Origin: Eutypella sp. D-1
Lineage: Eukaryota > Ascomycota > Sordariomycetes > Xylariales > Diatrypaceae
Length of the DNA: 64,000 bases
Direction: 5' to 3'
NCBI GenBank assembly: GCA_023313575.1
Contig: JAJTTP010000010.1
Span: 1 to 64,000 of the forward strand
Below the pieces are notes generated by a model. It ran no database searches. It was not told the origin of the DNA and saw only the letters and a program-made list of their open reading frames with translations. This document shows positions 57,173 through 64,000 of the stretch, in pieces. The stretch's first letter is position 1; each line of letters starts with the position of its first letter. Both the position numbers and the translations under genes were made by a program.

Positions 57173-58456
57173 ATGTCGCTCAGTGAAAAGAGAAAGGATG
57201 ATGAAACCCCGGCAGAGGACTCCGAGAGTTCGGGTCAGGGAAATGAGACATGGCTTAAGCCTCCTGACGGGGGCCTACAGGCCTGGACGCAGGCTCTCTG
57301 TATGCACCTCGTCTTCTTCAACACTTGGGGAGTCGCCAATGGTTACGGTGTCTTCCAGCAGTACTACCTCCAGGTATTCGACAAATCCCCGTCTGACATC
57401 TCCTGGATTGGTAGTGTTCAGACCTTCCTACTATTTTTTATCGGTGTCGCCACGGGCCGCTTGACAGACTCTGGCCACTTTCGCCTCGTATTCTTCGTTG
57501 GAGTCTTCCTACAGGTCTTCGCCCTGTTCATGACCTCTCTCTCAACTCAATACTACCAAGTCTTCCTCTCTCAGGCCGTATGTCTTGGAATTGGCAATGG
57601 CTTCTCGTTTTGCCCCTCACTTGCCGTGTTATCACAGTACTTTAAGAAAAAGCGAGCCTTCAGTGTGGGGGTTGCTGCTGCTGGGGCCGCTGTGGGCGGC
57701 CTTGTCTACCCAATTCTCATGAATCGCCTAATATTCCACAAGAACGTCGGCTTCCCCTGGACTCTGCGCATCATGGGCTTCTTCATGCTTGCCACCTATG
57801 TACCTTGCCTAGTGTGGCTCAGGCCGCGCTTACCACCTAGGAAAACAGGGCCATGGATAGATGGCACTGCATTTAAGGAGCTACCCTTCTTACTATTTTC
57901 GTTGAGCTGGTTCCTAAGCTTCTGGGGCGCCTACTTCGGATTCTTCTACCTAGGAACATTTGCCCGCGATATAATTGGCGTTAAGGAACCTATCTATCTA
58001 CTCGTGATCTTGAACGGTGTCGGCGTGCCGGGGCGTGTTATCCCCAACATTATCGCCGACAGGTGGCTTGGATGCCTTAACTGTATCATCATTATCACCC
58101 TGGCATCGAGCTTGCTGGTGTATTGCTGGGCTGCCGTCGCCACTGAGGGCGGTCTCTATGCTTTCACTGTGATATATGGAATCCTGGTCGCAGCTATGCA
58201 AGGTCTCTATCCAGCGGGGTCAACTTTAATGACGTCCGACCCCAGTAGAGCTGGCACGCGCATCGGAATGATGATGGGCTTTGTCAGCTTTGCGAACCTG
58301 ACTGGCCCAGCTATCTGCGGCGCCCTCATAAATGCTCAGGGTGGAGATTACCTAGGGGCCCAGATGTTTGCTGCATCATCGATACTTCTCGGAGGGGTTG
58401 TGGCACTTGCTGCAAGAGTTGCTAAGACAGGCTTCCTGGTAAAAGCTAAGGTGTAG
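57173..58456 (+). CDS. MFS transporter, monocarboxylate (MCT) type
   Basis: Major facilitator protein of 427 aa resembling the fungal monocarboxylate-porter group. After a hydrophilic N-terminus the motif KPPDGGLQAW, the MCT-family Asp-Gly-Gly signature, precedes helix 1 (ALCMHLVFFNTWGVANGYGV). About twelve membrane helices follow; GRLTDSGHFR is loop 2-3 and FSFCPSLAVLSQYFKKKRA precedes the alanine/glycine-rich helix 5. Later helices include VILNGVGVPGRVIPNIIADR. The start ATG at 57173 (CTATGTCG) lies just before the family-typical charged N-terminus; the frame is open upstream but without an ATG. Single exon. Placement beside a nitronate oxidase and a regulator hints at transport of a small organic acid; the substrate is unknown. 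Confidence 0.92.
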   Translation: MSLSEKRKDDETPAEDSESSGQGNETWLKPPDGGLQAWTQALCMHLVFFNTWGVANGYGVFQQYYLQVFDKSPSDISWIGSVQTFLLFFIGVATGRLTDSGHFRLVFFVGVFLQVFALFMTSLSTQYYQVFLSQAVCLGIGNGFSFCPSLAVLSQYFKKKRAFSVGVAAAGAAVGGLVYPILMNRLIFHKNVGFPWTLRIMGFFMLATYVPCLVWLRPRLPPRKTGPWIDGTAFKELPFLLFSLSWFLSFWGAYFGFFYLGTFARDIIGVKEPIYLLVILNGVGVPGRVIPNIIADRWLGCLNCIIIITLASSLLVYCWAAVATEGGLYAFTVIYGILVAAMQGLYPAGSTLMTSDPSRAGTRIGMMMGFVSFANLTGPAICGALINAQGGDYLGAQMFAASSILLGGVVALAARVAKTGFLVKAKV

Positions 58457-60150
58457 CATTAGATTAAAAAAAGCCATGTTCAGAATGCTCGGGATTTACT
58501 GCCCATCAAGGAAGAGTTTACCGGTGGCGGGAGGAAGGAGTTGTTAGTCACCGTACAAATCATACAAATAATCATAATGGATCGTTGATGTAAACTTGGG
58601 CATCTAGCTCACACCCTCAAGGTACTCAGTTACCACGTACCGCATGCCTCCAACCCTTTGAGGCTTACCACAGTTAACTCCGATTGAATTGTCTCATTTC
58701 TCGCGCCCCGGCCCCTTTAGCCTAATCTGAACTACATGCACACGGCCTGCAGCACCTCGGCGGTGTCCGGGCAATTCATACAGGATTCGTGTCTAGCCTC
58801 GCCCCAGCTACGTTGTCGCAGTGCAAAGCTTCAGTGAAGACACAGACGGTAAACTTGAACTTACGCACGGAATCTTGTCGGTTGAGCAGTTTCATTCAAG
58901 TCTGTGACTCCATAGCCGTAGGTGACGTGGCAGTGGCGGCGGTGGTCCGTACTGAACCGGATAACAGAAGGTTCATCAACCATGTGTCGTACCCAACCTA
59001 GCTATGCGTGTCTTTATCGGCATCGTGATACAAACCGTTGATCCCGGTATCTCGGGCGAATGCACGAATCACGCTCATTGTCAGTGCCTAGGAGTCCAGG
59101 ACCTCCAGTTGTGAGCCAATGGCATCTAAGACGCCAACCTCCATCAGCGCAAATAACTACTTCAATACGTATGTAGGCTCAGATCAAGTCGTATTGGTCT
59201 TAGACACGCTGCGTTTCTGTCGGTGAATAGGCTCACTTGCGATGCCACCGTGTTACAGCATCCATAGTATGGTGCACCAGATACATACGTGCCTTGGCGA
59301 CGATGGTCGATTGAGTGGAATATTAATCGCGCATTTATCGGGGTAAGGCTCTGATACTCAAGCCGCGTAGCCTCATCAGTCTAGCCTTGCTTATATATAT
59401 ACTTGGCGCTGTTACAATGCGTCCCCCATAGACGTAGTGAGGGGTTGTATATATATAGTCGCTCTCGTGGGGGCCGGTGGCGTGGCACTATTGATTCTTG
59501 GCCGCTATATATACCAACAGCGCTTCAAAATAGCATTTGACTTTGACGAATTATGGAATAGGTAGAGTGGTACTAAAGGGGAGATGTCGATCACGGAAGA
59601 GCATGGGCAACTTCAGAGCGTTATTCTACCTTGTTACTATATCAACTCAAGATATGTAATCATAGTCTTAATGATCATGTAGTTACATATGCAAGTTCTT
59701 TTGGGTAGCATGCATATTCCATCTCGGGCATATTTCACTTCCTTGGGAATCATGCATCTGCGGGCCTCAGTCGGGCGAGGCTTTGTGCCATGTCGTATTC
59801 CTCTTTTCAAACCAAGTTGTATGTACCGCATAGGGAGAGCATGCGTTTATAATGCTTGGTCCCTCGCGATATAGGGATTATCCTACCGTCTTCATATTCT
59901 TCAGTTGGTAATTAATAACTACGGTTCCCGTTCTTTGTTGGTGTGATGGCACACCAACTTCTTTAAATTTTACCAAACGATTGCAGAACACAAGTGATAT
60001 CCACTACAGATTTTGGTTTCTGTCCCACGCAAAGGCTGAAGCTTCAAGCAGCGGGGATAATTGAAGGAGACGCTTATCCAAATATATGAGATCTGTTATC
60101 CAGTCTTGTTAGCTCTTCTACATCAAACCACCCGCGAGAAGCTAGTTAGA
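58457..60150. other. Spacer with hairpin before membrane protein gene
   Basis: 1.7 kb without a supportable gene. A perfect 9-bp inverted repeat GTTGGTGTG-ATGG-CACACCAAC lies at 59937-59958, about 190 bases upstream of the next start. TATATATA tracts occur at about 59395 and 59450. Confidence 0.5.
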
Positions 60151-61195
60151 ATGTCTTTACAAGGACCACTCACAGAATTTGTCGCTCCATTGGAATGTGG
60201 CTCTTCCACCTCTGTTCAGCCGGATGTAATGATTGGTGACATTTATGCCCTTCAGGTTGGTCCCTGGGACGACTCTTGTTTCCCTACAAACACCTTCCCT
60301 TTTAGAACCAACTACTTCTCTCCTGGGAAATGCCCGTCGGGGTTTTCAGAGGCTTGCAGTTCATCGACATCGTTTCAGGATATTACAGAGACAGGAGCCG
60401 TCTGTTGTCCAACGTACGTGTCTATTGACAGATTCGAACGTTATGTACGATTCTACATCCGGAGAGCTAACACAAATTTATAGATTTCTCTCGTTCGCCT
60501 GCAATAAGGCTGACACTGGTGCGGATTGGGGACCAGTTGCACAGTGCACTACAACCACAAGGGAATTCCGGCTTGAATCCGACTTCTGGATAGAGTTTCC
60601 ACGAATGTCAACAGTTTCCACTGATTACGATGGAAACTTCACTGTCACTACGCCGATTGTTAATGCCCTTGGTATTCAAGTGCGTTGGCAATCGTCTGAC
60701 AGTAGCTTGTTATGGCCTACTCCATCACAAACACAAACAACCAGTATTCCACCGCCATCGCAAACAACCAGTATTCCATCAAAAACAGGAAGTCTAGAGC
60801 CCTCACAAGAACCGTCGCAACCGCCGACCCCCACGAGGATGGCCAAAGGCACAATTATAGGCATCTCGGTCGCACTGCCACTCGTCTTTATAATCTTAGT
60901 CGCCATCATTATCAGGTTGATGGTCCTTAGAAAAAGACAGCGTCGAGCTGAAGGGCACGTACCGACAGGACCTAGTCGCATATCTGGCACGGAAGGTTGG
61001 TCTCATGACACCTCAAGCGCAGTTGTCAAACCTGAACTTCCTGTGCCAGAAGCTGAAGTTGTTCATACCAGAAATCCCGAGGTAACAGTCGAGAGTGCAC
61101 ATGGTGGCTTGGAGACAACAGCAGTGCCTCACAGCTTCCGTATCGACACTATCGACGGGATGGATACCATTAGACGCCGAGCAGAACTTGGGTAG
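60151..61195 (+). CDS. Single-pass membrane protein, Cys-rich ectodomain
   Basis: Exons 60151-60413 and 60484-61195 with a 70-bp intron (GTACGT...TATAG) give 324 aa. The first 110 residues have paired cysteines (LECGSS, DSCFPT, KCPSGFSEACSSS, AVCCPT, FACNKAD, AQCTTT), a pattern seen in a common ascomycete group of cell-surface proteins of unknown role. A Thr/Ser/Pro/Gln-rich stalk with two TTSIPPPSQ-like repeats follows at about 180-205. One hydrophobic helix lies at about 210-236 (TIIGISVALPLVFIILVAII), then a basic stop-transfer RKRQRR and a cytosolic tail. No signal peptide is visible, so either the helix works as a reverse signal anchor or an upstream exon is missing. A sensor-like role is only a guess. 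Confidence 0.78.
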
Positions 61196-61840
61196 TGTAT
61201 ACAGAGGCTTCCAGGGAATACTGTGGACAGGGCATACTTTCGAATCAAGCTAAAGAACCTCCACGTGAGCACTACATGTGCGGTATTAGTTTCATTGTCC
61301 CCTTCCCTTTCAAGTTATCCGGCACTAGTGGGGCATACGAGATATGCGCTTGGTAGTAGAGGGGTCATCTCGTCGGTTACTTTAACAGAAAATGAACTCT
61401 TAGAAACACTGTCATCCTTGATAGGACAGGGTGCGCTGGGCATGTGTTTCTCATACGTATGTATGTATTATCAATACCCGTCTACTCCGTAATGCGATTG
61501 AGGCTATCTCGTAATTTTCCACCTGTCTGTTCTTATTTCCTTAAAAGGAAAGCATGAGTTGAATGCAAGACGCTAATTGGCCGATTTAGTGGATGGTCTG
61601 TTCTCACACTGACCCACCGGATCACCTAGCTGGTCCACGTATCACTTACGATATATCAAGTTCAATGCAGTGTAGGCTGGTAGTCATAATTTTTACTGTA
61701 TAATCATTGAATCTGCTGGTTTTCTTGAGAGCATTTTATATGTATATATTAAAAGGTTTCCAGGATGGAATTATATGATTACTCGGACTTACCAAGACAG
61801 CAAGACTAGTCACGGGTAGCAATACGCAGCACCATGCAAA
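61196..61840. other. Convergent spacer
   Basis: 645 bases between two converging genes. Short frames only; nothing recognised. Confidence 0.5.
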
Positions 61841-62446
61841 TCAATTGACACCCTTCGCCCGGCTCTGGAGGTAGTTATCCTGCCACTCACGCTGAAGAAG
61901 TGTGAGGATCGCGATGCACAGCCGGCAGGCATCCCTAACTTCCCATTTGGAAAGATCCGGGATCTTACTACTTACCATTACGCTACATTCCTGAGAAGTC
62001 AGAAATTGGAGCATCCTCCACACGAACTCGGCGCCCCTAGAATCAGCGTGGTCCGGGAAATCGTCGACCAGTCCGTCATAGAAGGCCTCACGGTCGCTGC
62101 ACGACATCGAGGAAAAGAGTAAACCCTGGATACTGCGGGGTTGGGGCGGAGGCGCGCGAGGGTGGGTCCGCAGGTAAGTCTCGCTGTACCTGCTGAAAAT
62201 GGTCTGAACGGGCAAGCTTCGGAGCAGGCCCTCTAGTTCCTGCTCGCTGCTGAGCCAGAGGGTCTTGGTGATGCGTTTCAGTGTAGCGCTCCTGGCAGCT
62301 ACGGGATCAGCCGGAAGGGAGAGGAGAAAACGAGATCTCGCAAGATCATCACCCACGTTAGTATCCCGTACTCCGGCGTTCTCGGTGGATCCTGCCAGCA
62401 GAGGCTCGAGAGCGCTGAGAATATCTTGAGATTGCGAGGGCGACAT
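61841..62446 (-). CDS. Unrecognised 201-aa protein
   Basis: Single exon beginning at an ATG at 62446 (MSPSQSQDILSALEPLLAG). No family is recognised and there is no signal peptide, membrane helix or metal-binding pattern. The sequence looks like a compact helical protein: regular leucine spacing (RITKTLWLSSEQELEGLLR), a Pro-rich loop (HPRAPPPQPR), SDREAFYDGLVDDFPDH, and a C-terminal helix with CRLCIAILTLLQREW. Codon use is like neighbouring genes, which supports a real gene. It diverges from the gene entering at the right edge. Confidence 0.65.
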   Translation of the reverse strand: MSPSQSQDILSALEPLLAGSTENAGVRDTNVGDDLARSRFLLSLPADPVAARSATLKRITKTLWLSSEQELEGLLRSLPVQTIFSRYSETYLRTHPRAPPPQPRSIQGLLFSSMSCSDREAFYDGLVDDFPDHADSRGAEFVWRMLQFLTSQECSVMVSSKIPDLSKWEVRDACRLCIAILTLLQREWQDNYLQSRAKGVN

Positions 62447-63916
62447 GTTTGTCGGTGGTGTAGATTAATATATATATATATGTGATACTTACCTGTGTGA
62501 GATTTTGTACGAGATCGAGTGGAATGAGTATCAACCCTAATGGCTTAGGTCGAGTTAAGGAGGAGGCGTTTTTATAGACGACTGGATAGTCTGTCAAGGT
62601 TTAACGCAGCCTTTGTTTTACTTGAACAGAAGTATGTGTTGTTCAAGGTTGACCACTTGAGGGGCTCAGCTTCAAGGGGAAGAACAAAGATTAACATCTC
62701 CGTCCTGACACAATTCATTGTATTGACAATGATTGAGAAATGGCTTTGTTATCATGTATAGTATAGAGTAAGCTCACACATATATGCTAATTACGTGAGT
62801 AATTGAAAGGAACCTACCTTGTTTGGGTGATATCATTGAAATGCTCATAGACGCTTGATATTGATAAGATGGAGGGAATTATCTAAGGTTGGCAGCTTTC
62901 CAACGTGCATGCATACCTAGGTATGTAGGTAGGTTACCCCGGGAGTACCCGGTTGCTTGTCCATGATATACTTAGGTACATGCCAAGGCCGACCGGCTTG
63001 CTGGATCTGTAGAAACAGGCTAGACCTATTCGGTAGCAATACCCGTTAGTGCGATATACCTAGCCACACAGTTGCCGCTCAGCCTAACATCTGGCTAACA
63101 TCTGCTCCATGTTTCCCCTCATCTGTGGCTTCTTAGCGCTTTATGCAGTGGGCCCAACCTGTTCCTTGACAGCGATTTTCGGCGCTTCAGCTACCAAGAA
63201 TTTTTTTTCAATGTCGATTTGCATTGCATATACTGAGTGAATAGAGCCAATTTATCAATATGGTACTTCGTAGCTGCGCCGATTTTTTTTCCAAAAAAGT
63301 ACCTAGGTAGCCAAGAAAAATCGATAAAAATCGCTCTACCGAGTCGAGTCACCTTTTTACAAGGTTCTCGTTTAATCAATTTGTCAATATTTATCTCTAT
63401 TATCGCAAGTCGCAGCTCCGACCTTCGTTCACATTTTCCTCCTCCTCCCTCTCCCTCTCCCTCTCCCTCCTCCCTTGTCTTCCCTTATCTCCCTTGCCCA
63501 CTGTACAGTACAATTGATGTGAAGGAGGTTTAATTCGGGTTTCTTTTGGGCTTCCCGCCAGCTTCGGGTAATCAGCCAATATTCGAAAAGTGCGAAAAGT
63601 ACATAGTACGAATTAATTGCCGGTTCACCAGCTGAGAGAATTCGATTCTGCCGACGTTACCTCGAAATCTGCAGATTCAATTCTGACTTCGGGATCAAAC
63701 CCGTGGACCCCGTGAACATCACCATCGCCTCCCGCTGTTGCCCCTCCTCCTGACAGTCCTGCTGATTGGTATCCTTGGTTCCCTCCCTAGAGGCATTTAT
63801 TGTTTCAATTGATACCCCCCCGCCCTCGAATATTGTAACAAAAAAGAGGAGGAACAGTCCCTTTCTTTCCCCCTCCCTTCCTATTTATCTCAAGAACAAA
63901 CACCACAGAGAGAAGA
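62447..63916. promoter_or_regulatory. Divergent promoter region at right edge
   Basis: 1.5 kb with no coding evidence. An AGGTAGGT/ACCTAGGT tract is at 62912-62936. A CTCCCT pyrimidine repeat at about 63437-63476 lies upstream of the last gene, the sort of CT-rich tract often found near fungal transcription starts. Confidence 0.45.
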
Positions 63917-64000
63917 ATGCTCGCCGTACGTGCTGTGCGCGTCGCTGTTCGAGCAGGCGTTCGTCGCCGTCTCTCTCCGCGCCAGGTCGCTCGTCTTAGC
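63917..64000 (+). CDS. Start of gene with mitochondrial presequence (partial)
   Basis: An ATG at 63917 opens 28 codons to the window edge. The peptide MLAVRAVRVAVRAGVRRRLS has arginine every three to four residues, no acidic residue and alternating Val/Ala, so it would fold as a positively charged amphipathic helix, the classic form of a mitochondrial matrix-targeting presequence. A CT-rich leader precedes it. The mature protein lies outside the window and cannot be named. A GTACGT inside the sequence at 63927 could be a donor site, but reading through gives the better presequence. Confidence 0.6.
   Translation, partial: MLAVRAVRVAVRAGVRRRLSPRQVARLS

Overview
The window is nuclear DNA of a filamentous ascomycete (Pezizomycotina, most probably a Sordariomycete). 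The evidence is short spliceosomal introns (mostly 49-120 bp, GTANGT donors, CTAAC/CTGAC branch points), single-gene transcription units on both strands, several Zn2Cys6 regulators, mitochondrial-carrier, PMT1, PAN3 and Lsm7 proteins of filamentous-fungal type, and a block with the signature of repeat-induced point mutation (RIP). I cannot name the species. Many intergenic spaces carry short palindromic tracts built on AGGTAGGTACCTACCT.

Left part (1-16.7 kb): bases 1-3660 are an extremely AT-rich, ORF-free RIP block. It contains a 431-bp solo LTR with a 5-bp target duplication and a second, inverted LTR copy. Then come SNX3 (PX-domain sorting nexin), a three-exon gene for an unrecognised 615-aa protein, RIM2 (mitochondrial pyrimidine nucleotide carrier), a wrecked two-module LysM gene, and a three-exon gene for a protein with an internal Zn2Cys6 cluster.

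Middle part (16.7-46 kb): after about 5 kb without genes come LSM7 with an RGG-rich N-terminus, an unrecognised acidic/Asn-Gly-rich protein, an SRR1-like protein, a weakly supported secreted-protein candidate, and then a conserved housekeeping run: PMT1, SF3A1/PRP21, a FAF2/Ucp10-type UBX protein, PAN3 (eight exons rebuilt here) and a compact RBR ubiquitin ligase. These serve mRNA splicing and decay, protein O-mannosylation and ER-associated degradation.

Right part (46-64 kb) is more accessory: a C2H2-like zinc-finger protein, a 327-bp fold-back MITE with TA duplications, a large unrecognised membrane-anchored protein, a compact cassette of nitronate monooxygenase / Zn2Cys6 regulator / monocarboxylate-type MFS transporter, a single-pass membrane protein with a Cys-rich ectodomain, a small unknown protein, and the first 28 codons of a gene whose product begins like a mitochondrial presequence. 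The promoter shared by the regulator and the transporter holds seven CGG triplets in exact 9-bp register, which is the most suggestive regulatory structure in the window.

All splice sites were placed by hand from frame, consensus and family knowledge. Reading frames close exactly for SNX3, the 615-aa gene, RIM2, the internal-cluster Zn2Cys6 gene, LSM7, PMT1, SF3A1, PAN3, RBR, C2H2 and the 60-kb membrane protein. They remain unsettled for the SRR1-like gene and the secreted-protein candidate.
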